Assembly (NCBI GenBank): GCA_016342585.1
Contig: JAEINK010000004.1
Span: 95,779-159,778, forward strand
Length of the DNA stretch: 64,000 nucleotides
Direction: 5' to 3'
Source of the DNA: Spirochaetales bacterium
GTDB taxonomy: Bacteria; Spirochaetota; Spirochaetia; UBA9216
Shown: positions 1 to 7,230 of the stretch, in pieces
Layout: every line of letters starts with the position of its first letter
Numbering within the stretch: the stretch's first letter is position 1
Translations under genes and position numbers: made by a program
Notes under the pieces: model-generated
What the model saw: only the letters and a program-made list of their open reading frames with translations
The model's database searches: none
What the model was told of the DNA's origin: nothing

Positions 1-712
1 GATCAAAATCGATGATATCGATAGAAAGACGGCCCCCGGTTTTCGTCGTGCTTCCATGGACATTCAGCCTCCATCGACGGTTATTCTTGATATTACCCCA
101 TCCGAGGATGAGATTCTCGCCTCCATGAAGAAGAAAAACCGTTATAATATACGGCTTTCCGAAAAGAAGGGTGTTGTTATCCGTGAGGCAGGGATAGAAG
201 CGCTTCCCCTCTGGTATCATATATATGAGGAGACGGCGAAGCGGGACAAGATTGCCCTTCATGAGTATGATTATTATGAAAAACTGTTTAAACTGGCCCT
301 TGAGCGCCAAAGTAAATACCCGGATATTCGCCTGTTTCTTGCGGAGATCGAAGGGGAGGTGGAAGCCGGGATTATCATTTCCATCCAGGGGAATCGTGCG
401 ACTTACCTCTATGGTGCCTCATCAAGCAGAAAAAGAAACTTTATGCCTTCCTATGGGCTTCAGTGGGCTGCCATCCGGTGTGTAAAGGCGGCGGGCTGTA
501 CTGAATATGATCTCTATGGTATTCCTCCTACAGAGGATCCTGAGCACCCCATGGCAGGGCTTTACCGGTTTAAAACCGGTTTTGGCGGGCATATTCTCCA
601 CAGACCCGGTTCCTGGGATTTCCCAGCCGCCCCCATGATGTATGGGGCCTACCGTCTCGCTGAGAGACTTCGGGGCTGGTACTATCGGAAAGTAAGGAAA
701 CGGGGGCGATAA
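1..712 (+). CDS. FemAB-family peptidoglycan bridge aminoacyltransferase (5' partial)
   Basis: The reading frame is open to the first base of the window, so the N-terminus lies outside it. The ATG at 56 in the ORF track is internal. The visible part contains the segment ILASMKKKNRYNIRLSEKKG and, further on, YGIPPTEDPEHPMAGLYRFKTGFGG. These are typical of the FemA/FemB/MurM fold (GNAT-like), whose members add amino acids from aminoacyl-tRNA to the lipid II stem peptide in the cytoplasm. About 235 codons are present, while full-length members have about 330-350, so roughly the first third is missing. The adjacent convergent murD fits a peptidoglycan role. The family call is confident; the amino acid transferred cannot be read from the sequence. 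Confidence 0.85.
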   Translation, partial: IKIDDIDRKTAPGFRRASMDIQPPSTVILDITPSEDEILASMKKKNRYNIRLSEKKGVVIREAGIEALPLWYHIYEETAKRDKIALHEYDYYEKLFKLALERQSKYPDIRLFLAEIEGEVEAGIIISIQGNRATYLYGASSSRKRNFMPSYGLQWAAIRCVKAAGCTEYDLYGIPPTEDPEHPMAGLYRFKTGFGGHILHRPGSWDFPAAPMMYGAYRLAERLRGWYYRKVRKRGR

Positions 713-760
713 GTCCCTCTACGGGCCTGATACCCCTCTCACGGGTAATGAAAGAGAGGT

Positions 761-2188
761 TTACAGAGCCTTTACGAGTTCTCTGAACTGGTTTCCCCTG
801 TCAAATTCATTAAGAAACATTCCGAAAGAGGCACATCCGGGAGAAAGGAGTACTACTGGTGATTTCCCTTTTCTTGCTTCATCTAATGCAGATTTAACGG
901 CATCGTCAAAGGCCTCTTTCAGACTTCCATAGACACCCCTTGGATTCATACCCTCCAGGGCCATCGTTTTTTCGAATTTTTCACGCGCTGTACCATCCAG
1001 GAGAAAAACTCCGGCAGTCTTGTCGAAAGAACCTTTCAGCGGAGTAAAATCCAGATCCTTGTCTGTTCCACCGGTGATAAGAAAGATAGGGGCTGTAAAG
1101 CTTGCCAGGGCAGCTTCGACCGCATCGGGGATAGTGGCCGCCGAATCGTTGAAATATCGAATACCATCCTTTTCTCTGACAAGTTCTAACCTGTGGGCGA
1201 TGCCGGTAAAACCCGAAAGAGCCTTTGCTGTCTGGTTTTCATCTTCACCAAAGATACTGAGCATGGCAGCGGCCACAAGGAGATTCATCCGGTTGTGGGG
1301 ACCCGGAAGGCTTAGAGTTTCAGGAAGTATTTTCAAGTTTTTACCATTGAACCTTAAAAACCCCGTTTTCTCCTTAAGCCATGCCCCTTCCACACCTTCC
1401 GGAAGTGGGGAGGCTGAAAAGAATAGAACTTTCCCGGCTGTCTCCCGGGCAAACCGCCTGCCTGTTTCCTGATCAAAATTACATATTGTATACTGCTCTT
1501 TACTCTGGTTTTTGTATATATTGGTTTTATCGAGAATGTAGGACTCCATTCCCCCATAACGATCCTGATGATCCTTCAGTATGTTGGTAATAACGGAGAT
1601 TTCAGGTCTCAGAATACTTCTTCCGTCCGGATCCTTCAGTTCCGCTAAATCCGCCAGTTGCCATGAAGATAATTCAAGCACTACGGGATCATTCGATGCA
1701 TTCCACTCTTTTACGCTTTTTTTCTCAAAGAAAGAGAGGGGCGAAATTGTGATATTGCCCCCAAGCCTCGGGTCCCTGTATACGGACTGCAGGGCATGAA
1801 AAACAGCCGATGTGGTGGTGGATTTCCCTTTACTCCCCGTAACTGCCAGAATTGGTCGTTTATTCAATCTGAGAAAAACAGATATATCTGTTTCAATGTT
1901 TCTACATAGCTTTAGATACTTTGAGGTTGGCGGGACGGCCGGATTTTTCAATACCATATCCGCATTTATAAAATCCTCATCCCTGTGTTCTCCCAATATG
2001 TACTCAATATTAAAATCCAGTAGAGATGTTAAGGAATTTTCAAGAACATCTCTATTGCGGAGGTCAGTTACGACAACCTTTGCTCCCCGGGAGGCAAAAA
2101 AACGGGCTGTAGCGGCCCCACCTCCGTGAAGTCCGAGGCCCATAACCGTTACCCTGAGTCCTGCGATATCTTTTTCACTCGAAATCAA
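761..2188 (-). CDS. murD: UDP-N-acetylmuramoylalanine--D-glutamate ligase MurD
   Basis: MurD adds D-glutamate to UDP-MurNAc-L-Ala in the cytoplasm, using ATP. The 475 residues match the family length. Residues 1-110 form the Rossmann-like UDP-binding domain (VTVMGLGLHGGG). The ATP loop is GSKGKSTT at about 118-125, and the central domain holds NDSAATIPDAV, the usual NDSKATN region of Mur ligases. The start is a TTG at 2188, chosen because GGAG lies 7 bases upstream and the homology begins at once. It overlaps the end of the upstream gene by 14 bases, which suggests translational coupling. The gene runs convergently towards the FemAB gene. Confidence 0.95.
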   Translation of the reverse strand: MISSEKDIAGLRVTVMGLGLHGGGAATARFFASRGAKVVVTDLRNRDVLENSLTSLLDFNIEYILGEHRDEDFINADMVLKNPAVPPTSKYLKLCRNIETDISVFLRLNKRPILAVTGSKGKSTTTSAVFHALQSVYRDPRLGGNITISPLSFFEKKSVKEWNASNDPVVLELSSWQLADLAELKDPDGRSILRPEISVITNILKDHQDRYGGMESYILDKTNIYKNQSKEQYTICNFDQETGRRFARETAGKVLFFSASPLPEGVEGAWLKEKTGFLRFNGKNLKILPETLSLPGPHNRMNLLVAAAMLSIFGEDENQTAKALSGFTGIAHRLELVREKDGIRYFNDSAATIPDAVEAALASFTAPIFLITGGTDKDLDFTPLKGSFDKTAGVFLLDGTAREKFEKTMALEGMNPRGVYGSLKEAFDDAVKSALDEARKGKSPVVLLSPGCASFGMFLNEFDRGNQFRELVKAL

Positions 2189-3119
2189 TGGTGAACTCCT
2201 TCATATCAAACTCGTTGAGGAATGGAGTTACTTTAAGGTTTTTCCATGGTTCTGTCCACGCAGGAGGAACCTCTTTTTTTATCGCCTGAAAAACCGGATT
2301 TGATTCTGAAAAGTTGTCCTGCTTCATGGCGGCCTCAATCCTCTCCATCCTTGGTTTAAGGAAATGGGCGCTTTTAATAAGCATGAGCAGATGTTTTTTT
2401 CTCCCTTCAACTGAAAGGTTTACCGGTGTGTGACAGATCGTCTTGTGTCGGCAGCTGAATGGATAGTAGGGGTAATTTCGCTGCCCCTGGGGGAGAAAGA
2501 GTTTTGTGAAGAATTTTGTTAATTCCGCGTCGATCCAGATCCCCTGGACAAGGTACCCTTTTCCTCTTTGGCCTATCCAGGTTTGGGATATATTTTGTTC
2601 CAGAATGAATGCGGGAGGTTTTTCCTGGGAAAGAATTGTATTGATAGGGATAATGTCACACTCAATAAATATATTTCTCGTCCTGTATTCTGCTGTCTGA
2701 TCGTTGGTCGCCTGAGTTAATATAATACCCTGACCCGGTTTATGTTCAAGGTCGATCTTCATAAGATAGAGATAGCTGTTTCCATTTGCCCTGTAAACCT
2801 GAAAAAAACTCATTCGAAGGTTTTCCGCCGGATTAAAGAAATATTTCAAACCGTGGAATACTTCGGGAGCCAGTGGGATTACTCCCTTTAGCACTGTTTT
2901 TATTTTTTCAAGGTATATCTTATCCGGAATTGTCTGGGAAACCTCATGATGAATTTTGAATGCCGGTATTGTGAACTCATCATCAAGGTGAAGGAAAAAC
3001 TCTTCATTTTGATTGAACCGACAGCTGTAATGGGTCGATCCAAGGCTCAATTCTTCAATTATGCCTGATATTTCAGAATTTCGGTAGTGCAACTGTATTT
3101 TCTTACCTGGTGTACTCAT
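2175..3119 (-). CDS. Conserved hypothetical protein upstream of murD
   Basis: I do not recognise this 314-residue protein. It has no signal peptide or membrane segment. The N-terminal ~90 residues (KIQLHYRNSEISGIIEELSL, then a run of beta-like segments) read like a small beta-barrel of the PilZ type, but no PilZ motif is present. The C-terminal part has several histidines and cysteines around SCRHKTICHT. The ORF track begins 58 codons earlier, but that extension overlaps the divergent bS22-like gene and its promoter. ATG 3119 (MSTPGKK) is therefore preferred. A good promoter (3127-3155) lies directly against this start. The gene is coupled to murD by a 14-base overlap. Confidence 0.6.
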   Translation of the reverse strand: MSTPGKKIQLHYRNSEISGIIEELSLGSTHYSCRFNQNEEFFLHLDDEFTIPAFKIHHEVSQTIPDKIYLEKIKTVLKGVIPLAPEVFHGLKYFFNPAENLRMSFFQVYRANGNSYLYLMKIDLEHKPGQGIILTQATNDQTAEYRTRNIFIECDIIPINTILSQEKPPAFILEQNISQTWIGQRGKGYLVQGIWIDAELTKFFTKLFLPQGQRNYPYYPFSCRHKTICHTPVNLSVEGRKKHLLMLIKSAHFLKPRMERIEAAMKQDNFSESNPVFQAIKKEVPPAWTEPWKNLKVTPFLNEFDMKEFTIDFE

Positions 3120-3126
3120 CACTAAA

Positions 3127-3155
3127 ACTATATCCACTCTGGGAAATGAAATCAA
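3127..3155 (-). promoter_or_regulatory. Sigma70-type promoter for the hypothetical-murD operon
   Basis: On the minus strand, TTGATT (3150-3155) and TATAGT (3127-3132) are separated by 17 bases. The expected transcription start falls at or within a few bases of ATG 3119, so the mRNA would be leaderless or nearly so. No Shine-Dalgarno precedes that ATG, which agrees with this. Prediction only. Confidence 0.5.
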
Positions 3156-3178
3156 TACAAATTTTATCATCCACGGAC

Positions 3179-3208
3179 TTGACTTAACCGGGACTAAATT
3201 GGCATAAT
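3179..3208 (+). promoter_or_regulatory. Sigma70-type promoter for the bS22-like gene
   Basis: TTGACT (3179-3184) and CATAAT (3203-3208) have an 18-base spacer. The predicted start lies near 3215, giving a leader of about 38 bases before TTG 3253. It is divergent from the promoter at 3127-3155. Confidence 0.6.
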
Positions 3209-3252
3209 TGCATAGCCTGTATAAAGGCAGTACTGAAGGAAGGAGTAGAGCT

Positions 3253-3342
3253 TTGCCCTGCGGAAGAAAACGAAAAAGGCATAAAATTGCCACTCACAAA
3301 CGAAAGAAGAAGCTGAGAAAGAATAGACATAAGAAGAAATAG
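3253..3342 (+). CDS. bS22/mS38-like (AURKAIP1/COX24 domain) small ribosomal protein
   Basis: This 29-residue, extremely basic protein is too short for the ORF track. It reads MPCGRKRKRHKIATHKRKKK and ends in LRKNRHKKK. This is the compact lysine/arginine signature of the AURKAIP1/COX24 domain, known as mS38 in mitochondrial ribosomes and bS22 in mycobacterial ribosomes, where it binds the small-subunit decoding region. The start is TTG, preceded by GGAAGGAG at a good distance. The gene has its own TTGACT/CATAAT promoter and is followed by hairpin terminators, so it is a single-gene transcript. The family call rests on composition and the RKNRHKKK tail; ribosomal association here is inferred. 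Confidence 0.8.
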   Translation: MPCGRKRKRHKIATHKRKKKLRKNRHKKK

Positions 3343-3353
3343 GAAATAGATAG

Positions 3354-3377
3354 GGTTTTTATATTGTTATAAAAACC
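3354..3377 (+). terminator. Hairpin terminator after bS22-like gene
   Basis: Perfect 10-bp inverted repeat GGTTTTTATA / TATAAAAACC with a 4-base loop, 11 bases after the stop codon, followed by an AT-rich stretch with a 7-T run. Confidence 0.6.
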
Positions 3378-3408
3378 ATATTTATTTTTTTAATCTCTTT
3401 TAAGAAGG

Positions 3409-3440
3409 ACTCCTTTAAAGGAAAACTTTTTCTAAGGAGT
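3409..3440 (+). terminator. Second hairpin, possible back-up terminator
   Basis: ACTCCTT (3409-3415) pairs with AAGGAGT (3434-3440), followed directly by TTCTTTTTATT. It sits in the 299-base gene-free stretch 3343-3641. It could also be read as a folded decoy, but the trailing T tract favours termination. Confidence 0.4.
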
Positions 3441-3469
3441 TTCTTTTTATTCCCACGCAAAATGAGAAT

Positions 3470-3493
3470 AGTTAATATTTTAACTGTTTTTTT
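3470..3493 (+). terminator. Third AT-rich hairpin with T tract
   Basis: AGTTAA / TTAACT with a 4-base loop, then GTTTTTTT. The stem is short and AT-rich, so it would be weak alone. The rest of 3494-3641 shows nothing recognisable. Confidence 0.35.
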
Positions 3494-3641
3494 ACTATCT
3501 GACTATTGGATGGTTGAGCGAAGGGGAGAAGGGTGTTTGACCCCTCATTGAGTATCTCATGCAATAACCCTCTTGTTTAATTGAATATTCCTGTTTAAGG
3601 TTTATTTGTTAACGGAGGGTTTTCTTCGTATCTGATTGGTT

Positions 3642-4079
3642 TTAGTCTTCGTTATCCGGGGATTCTTTCAACAGGAATTCAAACTCCTCCATTGAGACTT
3701 GTTCTGTATCACCCGAATTTTCCGATTCGGCCAGGAGTATCTCTTCAAGTATATCTGCCTCTTCTTTAAAGAAGGTGGCAAAATTATTGTCGTCATCTCT
3801 GGGTATATACCCTTGATTTTCTAATTGAATTGACAATTTTTCAGCCCTGATATTGGCAATCATCAGGTTTCTGAGGTTTTCAGGTTTTTTTAATGTATGG
3901 GCGGAATTTTCAAGCTGACCTCTGATTTGTGACAAAGCGTCTTTGATGAAAGTCAAATCATGTTTGAATTGTCCTGAGAATAAATCCGGATCAATATCCA
4001 GAATGGCACTTCTCTCTAGAAGCTTAGTCCTTTCAGTTATGATAAAAAGATTATCATCATAATCTGTCATTTTTGTCAT
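3642..4079 (-). CDS. Small acidic hypothetical protein
   Basis: This 145-residue cytoplasmic protein is not recognised. It is strongly acidic, especially the C-terminal 40 residues (EEILLAESENSG, EEFEFLLKESPDNED). The middle (IKDALSQIRGQLENSAHTLK) is predicted to be helical, so a helical bundle with a disordered acidic tail is likely. AGGAG nine bases before ATG 4079 supports the start. The gene stands alone, divergent from the rpsF operon, with about 170 bases between the two starts. Confidence 0.6.
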   Translation of the reverse strand: MTKMTDYDDNLFIITERTKLLERSAILDIDPDLFSGQFKHDLTFIKDALSQIRGQLENSAHTLKKPENLRNLMIANIRAEKLSIQLENQGYIPRDDDNNFATFFKEEADILEEILLAESENSGDTEQVSMEEFEFLLKESPDNED

Positions 4080-4159
4080 AGTAAAAATCTCCTGCCCGTT
4101 AATCTCAAAGTGAGCGGTAAAGTATACCTCCTTTATTCTCGGTCTGATATCCCTTCAAC

Positions 4160-4188
4160 TTGACATCGAAGGTTGCTCTATGTTAGTT
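4160..4188 (+). promoter_or_regulatory. Candidate promoter of the rpsF-ssb-rpsR operon
   Basis: A perfect TTGACA (4160-4165) is followed 17 bases later by the poor -10 TTAGTT (4183-4188). A shift of one base gives TAGTTT. The predicted leader to rpsF is about 55 bases. Confidence 0.4.
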
Positions 4189-4248
4189 TACCATGACCTC
4201 TTTATCCGTCGAAATCGGCGGATCATTAAAAGTCCACAAGGAGGAAAC

Positions 4249-4530
4249 ATGCGTAATTATGAGGCTGTTTTTATTTTCTTGCCCGAAGACGAAAGTTATA
4301 AGTCAGGGCTTGAAGCTGTAAAGGAAGAGCTTAAGAAAGCTGAGGCTGTCATTTCTAAAGAGGATGACATGGGTACTCGAGAGCTAGCTTATCCTATTAA
4401 AAAAGAAACCCGCGCCCATTACTACTGTTTCTATGCTGAGATTAAGCCAGAAGCTATAATCGGCATTGAAAAAGCAGTTAAGCTTAACAAAAATGTACTC
4501 AAGTATCTTTTTGTTAGAAAAGACGACTAG
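4249..4530 (+). CDS. rpsF: 30S ribosomal protein bS6
   Basis: bS6 forms a heterodimer with bS18 on the platform of the small ribosomal subunit. The 93-residue product begins MRNYEAVFIF and contains MGTRELAYPIKKETRAHYY, the classic bS6 signature. It matches the usual length of about 95-130. The ORF track starts 23 codons too early; ATG 4249 has AAGGAGG just upstream (CACAAGGAGGAAAC). It is the first gene of the bS6-SSB-bS18 operon found in most bacteria. About 80 bases separate it from ssb. Confidence 0.97.
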   Translation: MRNYEAVFIFLPEDESYKSGLEAVKEELKKAEAVISKEDDMGTRELAYPIKKETRAHYYCFYAEIKPEAIIGIEKAVKLNKNVLKYLFVRKDD

Positions 4531-4612
4531 GCAAAAACTTTAGTTTTCAGGGTAGAGGTTCCGTTGCTGTGGGAGCACGGATTTAGAAAAATAAATAACG
4601 AGGGGCGAACTG

Positions 4613-5131
4613 ATGGCGAACGATATTAACCATGTAGTATTAGTTGGAAGACTGACTCGTGATTCCGAGTTGAGATATACAAACTCCGGACTCGCGATTG
4701 CGAAATTTTCTATTGCTGTAAACCGAAGGAAGAGGTCTGGTGAGCAGTGGGAAGATGAAGCCAGTTTTTTTGATATTACCTATTTTGGCAAGGCTGCCGA
4801 AGCGGTTAATCAGTACCTTACCAAGGGTAAGCAAATTGCCATTGATGGTGAGCTCCGACAGAATCGGTGGGAACAGGATGGTCAGGCCAGGAGTAAAGTT
4901 GAAGTAGTTGCCAATAATGTACAGCTACTTGGCGGAACAGGAGGGGCCGGCGGAAACGGTGGTACCTCAAGCGGCAGTACGGGAAATCCCGCTTATTCGG
5001 GTGGAAATCAGAGTAGCGGCAACCAGAATGGTGGCGGTTATAACGGCGGAGCCCAGGGTGGCGGATACAACTCATACAACCAGGGTGGTTCTCCTCCAGC
5101 AACCGATTTTGAAGATGATATTCCATTTTAA
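4613..5131 (+). CDS. ssb: Single-stranded DNA-binding protein
   Basis: SSB coats single-stranded DNA during replication and repair and recruits partners through its C-terminal tip. Residues 1-108 are the OB fold (NHVVLVGRLTRDSELRYT, FDITYFGKAAEAV). Residues 110-160 form a Gly/Asn/Ser-rich linker, and the tail ends DFEDDIPF, the canonical partner-binding tip. The length of 172 is normal. The SD-like GAGGGGCG precedes ATG 4613. It lies between rpsF and rpsR as in many bacteria. Confidence 0.97.
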   Translation: MANDINHVVLVGRLTRDSELRYTNSGLAIAKFSIAVNRRKRSGEQWEDEASFFDITYFGKAAEAVNQYLTKGKQIAIDGELRQNRWEQDGQARSKVEVVANNVQLLGGTGGAGGNGGTSSGSTGNPAYSGGNQSSGNQNGGGYNGGAQGGGYNSYNQGGSPPATDFEDDIPF

Positions 5132-5146
5132 TCTTAGGAGAAAGCT

Positions 5147-5536
5147 ATGTCTGCGGACGAAGTAAAAGATACAGCTCCGGAAAGAAGTGCACCTGCTGAG
5201 GGTGGTACTCCCAACCGGGAAAGAAGCTACAATAATGACCGGGGAGCCGGTGGTGATAGAGGTGCCGGTGGTGATAGAGGTGCCGGTGGTGATAGAGGTG
5301 CCGGTGGTTTTAGAGGCAGAGGAAAGGGATTTTTTCGCAGAAAAGTTTGTAAATTCTGTGTTCAGAACCTGACTGTTGATTATAAAAACCCCGACAGCTT
5401 AAGACGTTTCGTAACTGAACGAGGGAAAATCCTTCCTCGAAGAATTACCGGAACTTGTGCAAAGCATCAGAGAGCAATGGCTAAAGAAGTCAAAAGATCC
5501 AGAGTTCTCGCTTTACTACCTTTTGTAAAGCAGTAG
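5147..5536 (+). CDS. rpsR: 30S ribosomal protein bS18 with RG-rich N-terminal repeat extension
   Basis: The C-terminal ~75 residues are ordinary bS18 ([34 protein letters not shown]-type end), binding 16S rRNA together with bS6. The first ~55 residues are an extension: an acidic start, then GAGGDR repeated and ending GFRGRGKGF. It is thus much longer than the usual 75-90 residues. The extension is encoded by 18-bp tandem repeats (see 5237-5308) and resembles disordered RGG/RG RNA-binding tails. ATG 5147 follows TAGGAGAAAGCT, a strong Shine-Dalgarno, so the extension is translated. Confidence 0.96.
   Translation: MSADEVKDTAPERSAPAEGGTPNRERSYNNDRGAGGDRGAGGDRGAGGDRGAGGFRGRGKGFFRRKVCKFCVQNLTVDYKNPDSLRRFVTERGKILPRRITGTCAKHQRAMAKEVKRSRVLALLPFVKQ
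5237..5308 (+). repeat. 18-bp tandem repeat inside rpsR (4 units)
   Basis: Four consecutive units, of which 2-4 are identical (GATAGAGGTGCCGGTGGT); the first differs at several positions. Each unit encodes six residues (DRGAGG), so changes in copy number keep the reading frame. Confidence 0.95.
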
Positions 5537-5563
5537 GGATTGAGTTTAGACGGTAAGGAGAAT

Positions 5564-6538
5564 ATGGATTTAAAGATTTGGGAACGGAAGGATGTAAAGT
5601 TTTGGTTACTTTGTCTTCTTTCTTTAATAGTTTCTCAGGTCGGTCTTGTTTTTCTTGTATATCTGGTTCCTCTTCATATTATATTTAGAAGATGGGGTGC
5701 CAGGGAGTTTTGGATAGCCGCAGGAGTTGTGTCTGCCGGAATCATCCTTATCAGCTATATCTTTCTCCGGGGGATTGAAGAACCCGGACTTCAAAGACTT
5801 TACCTCTCTTTGGAGATAGGAGTGAGACTCATGTTCCTTTTGGGGCTTGGGATCATGCTGGATGACAGAATTGTCAAGGTTGCCGGGATATACAGATTTC
5901 TGATCGCTTCGGCGGTTGTCGGGATCATAGGGATTATGATCTTTCAAGGGTTTTTCAATAATGATCAATTTTCAGCGCTGATATTGGCTGAATTTGATAG
6001 AATGGGACAGATGTTTCAGGCAGGAAATGAGATCGAGGGCGGCTTCGATGACGCCATTATTGCTGATGTCTTCTCCGGTCCGGAGATGATGGAGACAGTG
6101 AAATCGGTTTTCATGAGTTCCTTTGCGTCATGGTTTTCTTTTGGTCTTCTCTTCTTCTGGAGAGTGGGTGAAGGGATTAATGCCATGTTAAATAAGGTTG
6201 CTCCTGTAAAGCTCAGGGATTTTCATGTTCCTAAAACTTTACTGTGGCCTGTGCTGATTGGCTGGTTTCTTGTAATAATCCAATTCGTTTTGCCTCTGGG
6301 CCGAGCGGGTATGGTATTCTGGAACGTGGCACTCATTCTTTCGTTGGTTTATGCCCTGCAGGGAGTTGCTATCCTTCAGACTTTGATGGTTAGATTCAAG
6401 ATTCCCCGGGGGTTACGGTTTTTGACGGCAATGGTTTTAATATCCTTGTTGCTTCAACCGGGACCAAATGCGGTCGTGATGGTTATTGTACCTGCTCTTG
6501 GAATATCTGAGACTTGGATCAGATTTCGAAACAATTGA
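5564..6538 (+). CDS. DUF2232-like polytopic membrane protein
   Basis: This is a 324-residue integral membrane protein with about 7-8 hydrophobic segments. These include LLCLLSLIVSQVGLVFLVYL near the N-terminus and a conserved-looking C-terminal half (SSFASWFSFGLLFFW, LQTLMVRFKIPRGLR). Its position between rpsR and rplI matches the DUF2232/YybS family of Firmicutes, which is found at the same place. Function is unknown. ATG 5564 has TAAGGAG six bases before it, so the ORF-track start (5540) is eight codons too long. The family assignment combines topology and context and is tentative. Confidence 0.7.
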   Translation: MDLKIWERKDVKFWLLCLLSLIVSQVGLVFLVYLVPLHIIFRRWGAREFWIAAGVVSAGIILISYIFLRGIEEPGLQRLYLSLEIGVRLMFLLGLGIMLDDRIVKVAGIYRFLIASAVVGIIGIMIFQGFFNNDQFSALILAEFDRMGQMFQAGNEIEGGFDDAIIADVFSGPEMMETVKSVFMSSFASWFSFGLLFFWRVGEGINAMLNKVAPVKLRDFHVPKTLLWPVLIGWFLVIIQFVLPLGRAGMVFWNVALILSLVYALQGVAILQTLMVRFKIPRGLRFLTAMVLISLLLQPGPNAVVMVIVPALGISETWIRFRNN

Positions 6539-6553
6539 TAGGAGTTTAGAGAC

Positions 6554-7213
6554 GTGAAAGTAATACTAAACCAGGATGTGCATAATTTAGGTGAAGAGGG
6601 AGACATTAAAGATGTTGCTCCCGGTTATGCCCGAAACTACCTGATTCCTCAGGACCTGGCTGTTCTTCATAACAAGGCAAATGTTGCTCTTTTTGAGCAC
6701 CGAAGAGCCGCTATAGAGAAGAGAAAAGAGGAGAAGAGGCTTGCTGCACTCTCCCTTAAAGAACAGCTTAATGGAATTGAGCTTACAATCGAGATGACAT
6801 CCGGAGAAACCGGAAAACTTTTCGGTTCTGTTACCAGCGCAAATGTTGCGGAAGAACTGCAGAAGCAGGGACACCAGATTGAGAGAAAAAGAATTGAGCT
6901 CCCAGAGCACGCTCTCAAGAATGTCGGTACATACGAATTCAAGATTAAACTTTACGACAGTCATGTTGCCGAGTTGACTTTGATCATCACAAGTCCTGAA
7001 TCACGGAAAAGAGCAGCCGAAATGGCCGCTGCCAAAGAGGCTCCCGCTGTAAGTCAGGCTCATGATGAGTATGATGATGACGATGAAGCTCCTGATTCTG
7101 AAAATGCGGATTTAGAAGCCGCGGCAGCAGAACTGGAAGCGGAAGAGGCTGCAGCTGCAGTTAACGTAAACGATGATGCCGAAGCGGAAGATTCTCCCGC
7201 CGAGGACCTTTAA
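6554..7213 (+). CDS. rplI: 50S ribosomal protein bL9 with acidic C-terminal tail
   Basis: bL9 binds 23S rRNA near the L1 stalk and helps maintain reading-frame fidelity. The N-terminal domain (MKVILNQDVHNLGEEGDIKDVAPGYARNYLIP) is the family signature, and the linker helix and C-terminal domain reach to about residue 150. Residues 155-219 are an extra tail rich in Ala, Glu and Asp (EAAAAELEAEEAAAAV), absent from typical 148-residue bL9. The start is GTG 6554, with AGGAG upstream. The gene lies 18 bases before dnaB. Confidence 0.96.
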   Translation: MKVILNQDVHNLGEEGDIKDVAPGYARNYLIPQDLAVLHNKANVALFEHRRAAIEKRKEEKRLAALSLKEQLNGIELTIEMTSGETGKLFGSVTSANVAEELQKQGHQIERKRIELPEHALKNVGTYEFKIKLYDSHVAELTLIITSPESRKRAAEMAAAKEAPAVSQAHDEYDDDDEAPDSENADLEAAAAELEAEEAAAAVNVNDDAEAEDSPAEDL

Positions 7214-7230
7214 ATAACGGGGCCTGACCT

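Noticed and set aside
735-759. CCTCTC/GAGAGG hairpin between the FemAB gene and murD
   Set aside because: Only six pairs with a 13-base loop and no T tract in either direction; not strong enough to call a terminator.
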